From: Clarkia xantiana subsp. parviflora
Taxonomy: Eukaryota > Streptophyta > Magnoliopsida > Myrtales > Onagraceae
Length of the DNA stretch: 64,000 nt
Assembly (NCBI GenBank): GCA_036873135.1
Contig: JAPTYO010000007.1
Location: 27,820,763-27,884,762, forward strand
Direction: 5' to 3'
The translations under genes were made by a program, and so were the position numbers. Each line of letters starts with the position of its first letter. Within the stretch, counting starts at the first letter, position 1. The notes below the pieces were generated by a model. The model saw only the letters and a list, made by a program, of their open reading frames with translations, searched no databases and had not been told where the DNA came from. Shown one piece after another: positions 10,049 through 21,419 of this stretch.

Positions 10049-12844
10049 ATGTCTGGTAAGGTTCTTCACCTTATTACTCTTTTCCCTTTCATCTTTGGTT
10101 TTCTTAGGCTTCAATTTTCCCCTCCTTCCTTCCCTCGACGATTTTCAGCCGAGGGATCTGCTACTGTTGGCCAACCTTTCGTCTTCAAGTATCTCAAGAA
10201 CACGCTTGCACCTATTAGCTACGATAGGGCCTGTATAGAGTGCGGCATCTTTGAATCCTCCTTCGGAGCCCGCTATCCCTATGAGCAATTCAATTCTCGC
10301 GAGGCCCGGATTACGCTCCCCAAAGGGGACGAGGTATTCATCTCCCCAGGGCAGATTCGTGCGGGAATTCGACTTCCTTTTTGTCCGAGTTGGGTGGAGC
10401 TGTGCAACCACTATAAGACGTACCCTACGACCTTCTCTCCACACGCAATCCGTACATGGATTGCCTTCCAAGTGTGGTGTGATATCAATAAGGAGGACTG
10501 GAGCTATTCCCTGGAGCTCTGGCGGGTTCTCTACAAGATGACCTGCAACAAGGACGGAATCTGCTCCTTTTCCCCCCGCCAACCCGAAGGGACTGATGAG
10601 CAGTATAAGGAGATGGGCTGGGACAGGAAGGTGTCCTGGAAGATTTGCAAGGAACGGGCCGTCATCTCCGATAAGGGGAACGATAATGCTAACTGGAAGG
10701 AGCAATACTTCTTCATCCAGCCTGGTCCCATCGAGTGGCCGAGGACCACCGTGGAAGCTGATCGCCCCGTGCCTTTCCGTTCATGGTCGGAGCAGACCAA
10801 GAGGGCCTTGATGCTTATCCAGGCCCGTCGTTGGGAGGAGGGTTACCAGCCCTTCGAGGCCACTTCTGTCACTGATCAGCAGCGGATTGAGATTGGGATT
10901 ATGCTGATTGATCCCAAGGCTGGGGGAAAAGTTCATGATGGTGTTTCCAATGTAATTCTCTGGGTAATCTTCTAATTATTTCTTGTTTCCATTGTTTACA
11001 GCCCCTCGAACATCGCTGACCACCCGTCTGTTTCAGGAGGATACCGATGCCTCCCACTCGCTGAAGCGCAAGAAGAAGCCCTCCCATCGGAAGGCTTCTG
11101 CCCAATCAGGACCCTCTCGGAAGAAGGCGAAGACCTCCGAGGCCCCCGGGTCTGCCCCCACCTCCGAGGGGCGGACTAATGTGGATGTGGTCAAGACCGC
11201 CTTCAACGTCCGCTCCGAAAAGGAAGGTAAGGAAGTTTTTCGTGCTATAAAAAGATATAGGGAGTTGGTACCTCAAGACCTTCAAGCCTCCGACATGAAA
11301 GGACGGGTCAGGGATGTCAAAAATATCCTTCGAGGGGAAACTCCACACGTCCTCGAAGCGGGTTGTTACGACTTTTTCGGCAAAGAGAAATATATGGAGC
11401 GTTGTTTAATTTGGCACACCGATATCAAATTAATTCCTCGACTTATTCGCCCCGCTGCAGGTCCCGCGGACGTCGCCCCTGCTGCACCTGCCTCGGACTC
11501 CGCGCCTGCAGTGGAGCCGGTGATGGAAGATGCCCCAACGGAGGCCCGTGGTGAATTTGGTCGGGTGACCAGCTTGGAGGACTCCCCCTCCGATGATCGC
11601 GCTGAGGAGGAAGGCCTGACCCTCCGAGGAAAATCGAGGTCGACTCCTGCGAAGTCACCCGGTAGGAAGACGTCTCCACTTCCCGTCACGCCACCATCGT
11701 CATCCGCTCCGCCATCTTCGCCAGTTAGAGGTGGGACCCCCGAAGCCCAAGTAAGTGAAGGAGATGGAGGGGCTCGCCTGGTAGTACCTCCATTCCCCTT
11801 GGATGGAGACTACTACCAGGCCTTTTCTTCGGATCAGGGCGCCGAGCCTTGGAGACCGGTGGAGTCCCTTCAGGGGATTCCTCTACATCGGGGGTGTCAG
11901 GAGAGGAACCTGGCCTTGCACTTGGTGTCGGGCTTGATCCCGCCCTCACTGAGGCGCCCTCTTTCTCTGGAAGGGGAGGACATCGAGGCGGATATCCGGG
12001 CGATGGCCGTCCGTCGGATAGAGGTAAGTACACTTTGTTTTTATTCAACCTGGGAGTACTCCGACTTTTTAAATATTAAGCTATACCTTGCCCTCAGGAA
12101 ATGGCGGACCAGGATCGCTGTTTTGGCTACATCTTGTCTCTTCGGGAGGCTTTGGAGCGAGAACGGGCCAACTCCAACCTCGAGAGCTTGACCAAGCTCC
12201 AGGAGGACTTAGCTGCCTCCGAGGCGTCAAGGCTTCGAGCGGAGGAGGGTAAAAAGCGAGCCGAAGAGCGGGTCGAGGAGGTTAGGCAACAGGCTGAGGA
12301 GGAAAGGCAGCGAGCCGAGGAAGTCAGGGCCAAGCTTGCTCAAGAGGCTCAATCCCAACACAGGCAGATTCTAAGTCTCGAGAGCTCGCTTAGGCGGGAG
12401 CAGCAGGCTGCCCTGGCGGATCGGAACCAGGCTGCCTTTGATAAGGCAGCGTTGCAAGAAACTGCTGAGCGGCTGGAGCTTGAGAAGCAGAGGGCCATCG
12501 CGGAGCTAGGGGAGGCGAGGGCGGATTATTCCGCCCAAATAACAAACGCGAAGGTCCAGGCCCTCGAAGAATATCGGAGCTCGGAGGACTTCAAAGCAGA
12601 CGCTGCAAGACATTGTCAGGAGGATTTGCAGAATGCCATCCTTGATATTGTCGAGGAGCTTAATGAAACCTACGGGGACTCCATCGACTTGAGGAAGTCC
12701 AAGACTCTCGGCCTAGCCGCAGAGACGTACCTTAGCCTCCCGTCGGAGAGCTCCTCCGAAGACGCCGACGAGCCTCCTGCCGATCCTTCCGAGCCTGCCC
12801 CTCCAAAGCCTTCCGAAGATTCAGCGCCCGAGGACCGAGTTTAA
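10049..12844 (+). CDS. Antisense spliced gene of the retroelement, copy 2 (putative gypsy-type transposon protein plus coiled coil)
   Basis: Inferred exons: 10049-10055; 10149 to about 10951 or 10963; about 11002 or 11037 to 12023; and 12098-12844. Intron 1 is 93 nt (GTAAGG...TTTTCAG), the same length as in copy 1, and joins ATGTCTG in frame to the SAEGSATVG segment. The last intron (GTAAGT...CCTCAG) is phase 0 on both sides. The N-terminal domain (FCPSWVELCNHY, EDWSYSLELW) resembles PF04195. The middle is a basic, Ser/Pro-rich linker. The C-terminal exon is a strong coiled coil (LRAEEGKKRAEERVEEV) with an acidic Pro-rich tail. The coiled coil has fewer Ala-Glu-Glu repeats than copy 1. Every segment is open in both copies, although their DNA differs at many sites. 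That suggests the protein is or was under selection. No enzyme motif is recognised. Confidence 0.82.
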
Positions 12845-12990
12845 TTTGTTAAATCTTAAGTCCTCGTACTCTTTCCTCATTTATCTCCCTTGTATCGAAC
12901 CTCTTAGGCTTTCGAGCCTTTTATTACTATCTTTTTCGATTATGTTCTTCGTAGCGCTTCTATCGGGTCCTGAGAACCTTAAGGCTTTCG

Positions 12991-13512
12991 GACGTCCAAC
13001 GACGCTTTTTAATCGAACCTTAAAAACTTAAGGATTTTCGGACGTCCAATGACGCTTTTTAATCGGACCTTAAAAACTTAAGGATTTTCGGACGTCCAAT
13101 GACGCTTTTTAATCGAACCTTAAAAACTTAAGGATTTTCGGACGTCCAATGACGCTTTTTAATCGAACCTTAAAAACTTAAGGATTTTCGGACGTCCAAT
13201 GACGCTTTTTAATTGAACCTTAAAAACTTAAGGATTTTCGGACGTCCAATGACGCTTTTTAATCGGACCTTAAAAACTTAAGGATTTTCGGACGTCCAAC
13301 GACGCTTTTTAATCGGACCTTAAAAACTTAAGGATTTTCGGACGTCCAATGACGCTTTTTAATCGGACCTTAAAAACTTAAGGATTTTCGGACGTCCAAT
13401 GACGCTTTTTAATCGGACCTTAAAAACTTAAGGATTTTCGGACGTCCAACGACGCTTTTTAATCGGACCTTAGAACTTAAGGATTTTCGGACGTCCAATG
13501 ACGCTTTTTAAT
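12991..13512. repeat. 50-bp tandem array, 11 copies (element 2)
   Basis: Eleven copies of the same 50-bp unit as in element 1, in reverse orientation (GACGTCCAATGACGCTTTTT...). The phase is regular from 12991 to 13441; the last unit is two bases short. Copies differ at a few sites (CCAAC or CCAAT, AATCGG or AATCGA). The array lies between the end of the antisense gene (12844) and the end of the gag-protease frame (13640). Confidence 0.97.
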
Positions 13513-13639
13513 GTATCGAGAACAACTCAGGAATACTTTGATCAGAAGTAACCTCTTTATTGATTGATGTCTTTAACATAGCATGCACCACTCAGGGCGA
13601 CTTAATTACATCTTCGCGCCTCTACGGACGACTTATTTG

Positions 13640-15997
13640 TCAAACATGGCATTTCTTCAGTAGGGCGATTAACTCCTCAGCTTGATCCTCGGATAGGGCG
13701 GATCCGATCTTTACCCTCCTCTCGGGTCCATCTATCTCGACTTCTTTTAGGTCCTCCATGGGGGCGGGACGCCCAAACTCCTCTCGAGGATCAGTGTCTG
13801 TTTGGAGAACCGACATAGCCTCCTTCCTTGATCTTCTCGTGGCGTTGACATAGCATCGTCTCGACGCCACCTGGTCGCCTTTCACTTCGCCGACCCCATT
13901 CTCAGTCGGGAACTTCAGTTTTTGATGGACAGTTGAGGCTACTGCCATCAGCGGGTTGATAGTGGTTCTTCCCATGATCGCATTGTACGTTCCTGTGGAT
14001 TCGACCACCACGAACTCCACATCTCTCTTCTCCATCTTCCAGCCACTGCCGAACCACACGGGCAACGTAATGACCCCCAATGGATAAGAGGTTGTGCCGC
14101 AAAATCCTACCATCGGGAAGCTAACCTCTCGTAAATCTTTCTTCTTTTTCCCCATCTGCTCCAGGGCGTCGGAGAAGAGGATGTCGGAGGAGCTCCCTCC
14201 ATCGATGAGGATCCTCTTCATTTCGAATCCTCCTACATCCAGTGTTACTACTAGGGCATCCTCGTGGGGGGTCTCTACTCCCTCCAGATCCTTCGCCGAG
14301 AAGGTGATCTCCATCTCCTCCTTCGGGGTCCACGACCGTGACCTTTTTCCCAACACAACTGCGACTGGCACTTGGTTGGCATAACGCTCCCGAGAAGACG
14401 TTGTGTCTCCTCCTGCAGCGAACCCTCCATGGATCACATTAATAATCCTCTTCTGTCGGGACCCGGATGGGCCCTCCGAAGGCTCTGCGTCGGGCCTCCT
14501 TTTCCTGGGGGACCTCGATCGAGATTTGGACCTTGACCGAGATCGTGAACGGGGCTTGCAGCGCGAGTTTCCCACGAACTCCTTCAGCTTACCCCTCTGG
14601 ATAAGCTTCTCTATTTCCTTCTTCAGCTCCCGACATTGGTCAGTGTCGTGACCGGTGGCCCGATGGAATCGGCAGTAACAGTCGGTGCGGGAGCCCAACT
14701 TTTCTCCATCCTTCTTCTTGGGGAAACGAGCGAGGCCTTGCTTCTCCATTACCGCCAAGACCTCTTTCAAAGGCCTGTTGAGGGGGGTGAACTCCTCCCT
14801 CTGGCTGTCCCTCTTGGTCGGACGTCTATCCTCCCTCCGATCGGAGCGTCCACGACTCCGACTACCCTCGGAGCTATCCTTCCTGTGTCGGTTGTCCAAT
14901 GATTTGAACAACTGCTTTCCTTCGTGCCCCTTGGGAGGAGCCAATTCTCCGGCAGCGATCTTCGACTCTTGGACGTCGATTTGCTGTTTTACTCTCGCCT
15001 GGAGTGCCTCCATGTTCCAGACTTTCTTGGCCGCGACACTGTGGAGTAAGTCGGAGCCGTAGGGGGGATTGAGGTTTTTTATGAAGGTGCGGATGGCCTC
15101 GCCCTCCGATATCTCCTCATCTAGCTCGGTCATGCCAGCCGTGTAACGCTGGTAGTATTGGGCCAGCGATTCGTCAGGCCTCTGGACCACCTCATGCAGG
15201 GTCCGAACACTCTTCAGCAGCCGTCGACGCCCTTGGTACTGGGCGATGAATCGCTGATGCATGTCCTTCCAACAGGTTATACATCCGGTGGGCAGACTGT
15301 AAAACCATGTCATCGCCTTCTCTCCCAAGGTGCTCGGGAACAACGCACAGATAACATCCTCATCAGGGGTCCTGCCCATGCACGCTGTTAGGTGTTTCTG
15401 CACATGGCGAACCGGGTCCGCGACCCCATCGTACTCGTCTATCTTCGGGATACCCAAGCCTGGAGGGGCCAAGGTATGGATCAACCTGGGAACGAAAGGA
15501 TGGGTCTCCTGACTCCCCAATTCCGACATCATGGGCTTCTGATCTCCCATGCAGATACTCACGATCTTTACTACTTGGTCGGCAGTGAGGGGACCATTCA
15601 GGGGGATAGTCCTTTGTTGTACTGGCCCTGGTCCATCGACCACAAAATTCTCCGCCGGTGCTGGATGAGGGGGAATGGGTTGTTCCCTCAACGGAGGGGG
15701 TGGCGGCAGGTTGTCGTCCACCTGCCTTCTGGGGGCGTCTCGCCGCGGAGGGAGCGGCGGGAGATCGGCCTGCCTTCTAGCAGCTTCTCTTCGGTCTAGG
15801 AGGGCCTCCATGGCCTCCATGAATAGGGGCATGGCCTCTGCCACTACCCTGGCTAGCTCCGGATTCTGGGGAGGTGCTTCGTTCCGGCGAGTGCTGTCAC
15901 CCTCATCTCTCAAATCCTGATGCTGGGCAGCATCCTCAGGGGGATTGCTGGTGGCCGGTACTTGCTTGCCTGAACGTTGCGATCTGTTGCCAGCCAT
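13640..15997 (-). CDS. Gag-protease polyprotein, fused in frame to the last integrase codons
   Basis: 785 codons. Residues about 180-330 form the retrotransposon gag (capsid) domain, with a FPSTLGEKAMTWFYSL segment. A Cys/His cluster, CYCRFHRATGHDTDQC, at 440-455 replaces a canonical zinc knuckle. A basic Arg/Ser tract follows (482-502). The protease active-site motif IDGGSS is at 598-603, a plant-gypsy variant of D-T/S-G, with YNAIMGR at 670-676. The frame then runs through LSEDQAEELIALLKK, where a full element would continue towards RT, straight into CHV and a stop. HLKKCHV is also the end of the integrase in element 1, so 3' pol was deleted here without loss of frame. The start codon is 67 bases after the primer-binding site. 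Confidence 0.93.
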   Translation of the reverse strand: MAGNRSQRSGKQVPATSNPPEDAAQHQDLRDEGDSTRRNEAPPQNPELARVVAEAMPLFMEAMEALLDRREAARRQADLPPLPPRRDAPRRQVDDNLPPPPPLREQPIPPHPAPAENFVVDGPGPVQQRTIPLNGPLTADQVVKIVSICMGDQKPMMSELGSQETHPFVPRLIHTLAPPGLGIPKIDEYDGVADPVRHVQKHLTACMGRTPDEDVICALFPSTLGEKAMTWFYSLPTGCITCWKDMHQRFIAQYQGRRRLLKSVRTLHEVVQRPDESLAQYYQRYTAGMTELDEEISEGEAIRTFIKNLNPPYGSDLLHSVAAKKVWNMEALQARVKQQIDVQESKIAAGELAPPKGHEGKQLFKSLDNRHRKDSSEGSRSRGRSDRREDRRPTKRDSQREEFTPLNRPLKEVLAVMEKQGLARFPKKKDGEKLGSRTDCYCRFHRATGHDTDQCRELKKEIEKLIQRGKLKEFVGNSRCKPRSRSRSRSKSRSRSPRKRRPDAEPSEGPSGSRQKRIINVIHGGFAAGGDTTSSRERYANQVPVAVVLGKRSRSWTPKEEMEITFSAKDLEGVETPHEDALVVTLDVGGFEMKRILIDGGSSSDILFSDALEQMGKKKKDLREVSFPMVGFCGTTSYPLGVITLPVWFGSGWKMEKRDVEFVVVESTGTYNAIMGRTTINPLMAVASTVHQKLKFPTENGVGEVKGDQVASRRCYVNATRRSRKEAMSVLQTDTDPREEFGRPAPMEDLKEVEIDGPERRVKIGSALSEDQAEELIALLKKCHV

Positions 15998-16044
15998 GGA
16001 ATGAAATCAGAGGGAAGCAAACTTACTTTTTGGCTTTTTGTTGC

Positions 16045-16063
16045 GTTCCCACAGACGGCGCCA
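16045..16063 (-). other. Primer-binding site of element 2
   Basis: The minus strand reads TGGCGCCGTCTGTGGGAAC, one base after the end of the 5' LTR. The first nine bases match the complement of the 3' end of plant tRNA-Asp (ending in ...ACGGCGCCA, from general knowledge). Match beyond this is partial. This type of site is usual for Tat and Athila elements. Confidence 0.8.
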
Positions 16064-16064
16064 A

Positions 16065-16713
16065 TGTTGGATCACGGCAGGAGCTCCGGTTACGGTGACG
16101 GATTCCTTAGCTCCTCGCAATCCTGCAGAAGGGGAATAGAGGGCAGTGGCCCAGAATCCCTCTCCGATGCTTAACGTAAGTACGGCGGCCACAAAGCAAG
16201 CAAGCAATATTTGTGTATGTATAAAGCGTAACCCTAATCTGGAATAACTTCCCTCCTTTTATAGAGGAAAGGTTATCCCAGTTACCTGATTAGGCGGTTG
16301 GATTGTGATCCACTATCCCACATATCTCGCCGTATATCTTGCCACGTATCTTGTACAGTTATTCGTATCCCACATATCTCGCCCATTATACCACTACTGT
16401 AATCATGGCGAGATTTCCGGGATTGTGCTCTTACTGGCGAGTCTCGATCATTATCGGAGACTCCCAAGTTACATCGTTGAGGATTCGGTGTCGGGGAGTG
16501 GTGTCAACTCCCCATATCGGGACCGACTACGTCCAGGTCCGATATCTTCGGGGCTCTTCCCTATCGGAGCCATATTTGCTTGGGGCCATTCAATGTCGGG
16601 GCCTCCTTCCGTCGGAGCCCTTGGCCTTCCAGCGGCCCAGCTCCTAGCCCACCAGGCCTAGTCGCCGTTTGCCAATCGTTAAGGGGCCTAACGGCCTTCG
16701 CCGGGACCCATCA
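16065..16713 (-). repeat. 5' LTR of element 2
   Basis: This 649-bp LTR is nearly identical to 8764-9411. It contains the LTR promoter on the minus strand (CTATAAAAGG, about 16265-16256). The GGATA duplication follows at 16714. Confidence 0.95.
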
Positions 16714-16821
16714 GGATATATATGCATTATTAAAATATAATCTTATATTTTTATTTAATAATATAAATTTCTTTTCCACGTGGTGTGGTTTTAGGAGATC
16801 CACATAGGAAGACATTTGTAG

Positions 16822-17082
16822 GAGAAATTGTTGGCTGGCACGATACCAACAAATGGTATTGTGCTGGTATCTCTTCAATGAATCAGAGTTCGACACGGTA
16901 TGGTGTAATTATTTACACCATACTGTGTCGAACTCCGATTCATTGAAGAGCTAACAGCACAGTACCATCTGTTGGTATCGTGCCGGCCAATAATTTGACT
17001 TTAATACATATCACTATATAATTGAGTAATTGGTCACCATCTGTCTACCACGTGTTGGCATCGTGGTAGGCAAGAATTTCTC
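16822..17082. mobile_element. Mutator-like MITE with a 79-bp internal hairpin
   Basis: The terminal inverted repeats begin GAGAAATT at both ends and stay similar for about 29 bases. A perfect 9-bp target duplication, CATTTGTAG, flanks the element (16813-16821 and 17083-17091). Nine-base duplications are typical of Mutator-like elements. Inside, arms of about 79 bases (16830-16908 and 16913-16991) pair with roughly 9 mismatches around a 4-base loop. The element is 261 bp and non-coding. Confidence 0.8.
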
Positions 17083-17091
17083 CATTTGTAG

Positions 17092-18555
17092 TGGATTTAC
17101 TTCACATTTAAATTAATCACTTACTTATTAGATTTATCTCTGGATTAAAAAGCGACGTACTTAACCAGTATTTAAATGTCTTTTGAATTACGATATTACC
17201 CGTTGTATCACAATAAGAAATAATATGAAAATAAAACTCCATGTGTATGCTTAGAAGGTATATAATTATTTTCAACCTATATTATTATTACTAATAATAG
17301 TACATATTATTTTTTAACTTAAACAAGCAAAATTATGATTTCAGAAAAAAAATTATGATTATTTAGATTAGATCATATATCTCATCACCTTGTTCAAATA
17401 TTTTTTCTTTACTTTCAGTTTCTGCCGTGGAATCATAAGAATAAATGTTTTGAAAACTGAAATGGATTTTGAACCAATAAGATGGCCGGTTCTCAGTCCG
17501 ATTGAATCAGATCGGTTCAACCGTTTAAAAAAACGGAATGATATGTGTTCCGACCATTTGGTCCCACAAGTTCCGAAAACAGAGATGAAGTATATTTGTC
17601 CAAAAAGTTCACAAAATTGACAACGCTATCCCTGTGTCTGGTTCGGATTTTTTCGGACTATAAAACTCGGAATGTCTATCATGATTCTTAAAAAAAAAAA
17701 AAAAAAATCTAGTCTTTATCTCTAATCTTCAAGCCCTACCTAGGCAGGAATTTATTTTTACCATTCGAGCGGATGAATCCGGGTTTTTACGGTTCAACCT
17801 GTCTTGTATCCAGTTCACTCATTAAACCCATGTCAGCATGCATTTCGATCTTTAATCAAACTAGATTGACGATATTATGGCTGGCTCACGGTATGAGAGT
17901 CCGATTTTCAAAAAAATTAATAAGAATATAAAAAGTTGTTCTTTCTTCTTGATTTATAGTGTGTGGTCCATGGCCTCGTGACAAACTGTCTTTGTATTCA
18001 ACGGCCCCCGTTAGGATCACGCATACAATGAATTAAGCTCAATTCCAAATTAAATTATTAGGACGGTTACAGCTAAGATGAGTAAGAGCTATTTATGCAA
18101 ATTTCAAATACATGGACATTTAGGGTTTGACGGTTCAGATTCTGGACTTTTTAAGGTTGTCGTCCTTTGATTGATGAGTTTTTAGTCTGTTTTGCTGACT
18201 CATGCTTTGATTTAAGGCATTAGTGTATGTTTGGTTAATTGAGTAAGGATGAGAAATTGAAAATTTGAATGTGGATGAGAATCGTCAGTCATTCTTTAAG
18301 AAATAAATAATTGTAATTTTTTATATAGGTGGAATTTAGAACTAGACTAATACTTGTATAATTAAGGAGACTCCTTATTGTTTTTAAGGAGAAAACAGAT
18401 AAAAAATATAACACCATATCATTTTTTTTTTCATATATTAAATGGGTGCACTACATTTAATTGTCTCTCATATATTAATCCTCATTTTACTCTTATTAAA
18501 TCTCAACCTTTAACTCTTATAATAATTGTAATAAAACATTGAAGTTCCTAAAACT
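17092..18555. other. AT-rich intergenic DNA
   Basis: I see no supported gene. Short reading frames, such as one at 17390-17620, have no recognisable domain and no splice context. A poly-A run lies at about 17691-17707. Confidence 0.55.
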
Positions 18556-18880
18556 TAGTAAAAAAAACTAATTACAATTTGACAATTGCTCCATTTTCTA
18601 TTTAGGGTTCACACTGCCTAATAGAGTTTTAAGAATAACCAAACTAATTACGATCTGACAACTGCTCCATTTGTCCTCTAGGATTTACCTGAAAAAAAAA
18701 ACACCAAACTAATTACGATTTGATAACTGGTCAATTTTCCCTCTAGGTTTCACACAACCCAATATGTTTAAAAAAAAAACGTCAAACTAATCATGATATG
18801 GTTAGTGTAAAATTTTCCGTTTATGGTTCAACCGGCCTTAAATATTTAAAAAAAAAAAACCACAAACTATTTATATTTCA
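18556..18880. repeat. Diverged tandem repeat, about 85-90 bp, 4 copies
   Basis: Four imperfect copies share the series CAAACTAATTACGAT...GACAACTG...CTCCATTTT...CTAGG(G)TT(C/T)ACAC, each ending in an A-run. A related fragment lies at about 39840 (TTTAGGGTTCACTGTCCC). Confidence 0.55.
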
Positions 18881-18971
18881 TGATGAAAAAATAAATTATA
18901 TATATATAATAATAATAACAATATGGAAACTGAAAAGATATATTTAACGAAAGAAAGTAAAAAAATAGTAA

Positions 18972-19026
<55 letters not shown>

Positions 19027-20880
19027 ATATTTATCTCAAACATGATTCATATAGGTAATTGTTCTAATGTATTTCGGTAGTTTTTGTTATGGGGAACTTT
19101 CTAATAATGGCAACTTCTTATTGGCTTTTTTTTTTTTTTAAGAAAGTAGACATTAGAATTATATTTCAAATATTTTTTGTTAATTTTTTTTTCTCATGAT
19201 TATTTCTCTACTACGTTCTTGCGAACAAAACGTGCAAGCGTTTTCTGAGCGAGACTTAATTTGAAAATTAAAGCGCGTGCGTGTATGACTATGTAAGTTC
19301 GAGAAGTTGAGGGACCAAATTAGATTTCAATTAAAAGGTTCAAGACAAGTCAAAGAAATAAATGGATCATTAGATATTGTATTAAAAAAATTATAAATAA
19401 AAATGAATATACATAATATATATTTACTATAAAATTATTTTAGTATGCTTACTCCCACATAATTTGGTACCGATATTTAGAATTCAAATCTTCCAAATGC
19501 AATCTAATTAAAAATCATTTCCTTAAGAAAAAAACTATTCGACTTTAGGCATAATTAATCGTCATCCTGGTTTTTATATATTAATTAAAAGTTTGATGAT
19601 GTTGAGATTTTTCTAAATATCACATTTTTATTAATTAGTCGCTCTACATGGGTTAATGACATATTATAACCATCACACAAAATACTTTTTCGTTATTGGT
19701 GCTACGTTGATGTGCACTGGTTATTCATATGTATGAGAGCAAGCCTGCACTATTTGTTCAGTTGTACTAATAATCTCCCAAGTGTAATCTGATTAAAAAT
19801 CATTTTCTTGGAAAAAAAAACTCTTTGACTTTGAGTCAACCTGACCGAAGTTTTGGTTATATTAAGTTGTTTATATATATATACTAGTTATTAACGCGTA
19901 TTTAAATTTTAAGATATATAATCTATCTTAAGTTTATTAATATTTATAATTAATCAAAGTAAAATATTGACAAGTTGATTCGTTGTGAGAAACGAATATA
20001 TGTGATAGAGAAGAGCGACATAACTTAATTCAAAACATGAGAAAGAGAAGAGGATAATTAAGTAAAAAATTAACTAATGTCTTCAGTTACGGTACTAAGT
20101 TAGCCTTATAGTTAGATATATAAATGAGTTGGGTCGAGCATTACATTGTTCATTAACGGCTCAATTGTATATAACCCATCAACTTGAGGTGCCAAGAATG
20201 TAAATTTGTTCTTAACTACTTAAGAGTCATCAATGGACAAATTTGACCTAAACAAACGTAATTATATACAATATCACAATACCAACAAAATTTGATTTAA
20301 CAATAAAGACAAAATTAAATCACAAAAATATAAAGTTTAGACTTGAATTTAAAAAAATATTTAGTTAACATTAATTAGGTTGTACACAATGTGATTGTAT
20401 TAACAAATAGAAGAACTAAATTAATAGTTTGAGTCCATAAATATTGGACGATGAGTAAAGTGTTATTTGTACGAGGTCAAACTTAAAGAACCACATTTCA
20501 CCCATATTTTGACTTGTTATATATATAATTTGGTAAGTGACTGATCTATTTGATAGAAAAATCTCAACCGGCGGAACATATATCATTCGATCTATATAAT
20601 TCGTTGAATAAAAAGAAATTACATGTATCCGAATTTGAACGGAATGAGTATGATAGGGCTGACTTAAATTGATATGAATATTTGATTGTAAGTTAATTAT
20701 AATTACTATGACATGCCGACTAAGTGACCTTAAAAAAATAACAAAATTTAAATAATAATTTAATAATAATGTTAAAGATAAATAAATGTTTCTCAAATAT
20801 AGAAATGACTAAATTATTAATTTTATAAAATATAGGAATTAAATATAATATAATATAATTTTTGTTAATAAAATAAAAAT
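18881..20880. other. AT-rich intergenic DNA with a long TA microsatellite
   Basis: No gene is recognised. A TA run occupies about 18975-19022. Two related blocks of about 50 bases, around TCTAATTAAAAATCATTT (19502-19550) and TCTGATTAAAAATCATTT (19785-19840), indicate an old duplicated repeat. Confidence 0.55.
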
Positions 20881-21102
20881 ATGTCAATATGTCTATTGGG
20901 GTTAGGACCCATCACAAATAATAATTGGTATATTAATAAGTGTATGGTATGGGCCAGCATGCCTGATTGTTCATATGTGTATGTATTGGTTGTTTACATG
21001 TGTAAGCAACTATGTGTTTCACAAATGAATACGAGAGTTCGAACCTTAGTAACAATTGCCACAATAGGTTTTTTTTTAAGAAGAAATCCCTCATCCATTC
21101 CG

Positions 21103-21136
<34 letters not shown>

Positions 21137-21251
21137 TGATTACTTTTCTTTGCCTCAGTAACAATGGATATTATAAGAAAGAGCCAAAGGGAAGATCGGT
21201 AGTTTAAGGGGCCAAAGAGAAAGAGCCTGAAAAAAAATCTTTAAAAAAATC

Positions 21252-21258
21252 TATAAAA
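21252..21258 (+). promoter_or_regulatory. Probable TATA box of the GH3 gene
   Basis: TATAAAA lies about 165 bases before the ATG at 21420 and is followed by a CT-rich leader (CTCTGTTTCTCTCTCTAG), as is usual for a plant 5' UTR. Confidence 0.55.
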
Positions 21259-21419
21259 CCATACTCTTCTATCTTCATACTTGCATTGCACTCTGTTTCT
21301 CTCTCTAGAAGATCGCCTGCACGATTCACGTGATCCATACAAGTAAGCTGCAGAACCAAATTTCCATTTCCTCTTCTTTTGCATTTTCTGTTCTAAATAT
21401 TCATTTCCACTGCAGAAAG

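Larger units (their letters stand above)
8764..16713 (-). mobile_element. Complete non-autonomous Ty3/gypsy element 2 (Tat-like, lacks RT/RH/IN)
   Basis: A full LTR element lies on the minus strand: 5' LTR 16065-16713, primer-binding site, gag-protease, spacer, 50-bp array, antisense gene, polypurine tract (9412-9422) and 3' LTR 8764-9411. Five-base target duplications GGATA flank it at 8759-8763 and 16714-16718. The LTRs differ by about one single-base indel by eye, so the insertion is recent. RT, RNase H and integrase are absent: the protease part runs directly into the last codons of the integrase. Mobilisation would need enzymes from an autonomous relative such as element 1. It resembles the TR-GAG type of non-autonomous element, except that it also keeps the antisense gene. 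Confidence 0.93.

Noticed and set aside
13902..15920. Several open frames on the + strand opposite gag-protease (for example 14685-15062 and 15392-15799)
   Set aside because: They overlap a strongly supported polyprotein on the other strand, have no domains, and are explained as shadows of its GC-rich codons.
21330..21419. Upstream in-frame ATG as the start of the GH3 protein
   Set aside because: It would place 30 polar residues before a perfect secretory signal peptide that begins at the ATG at 21420.
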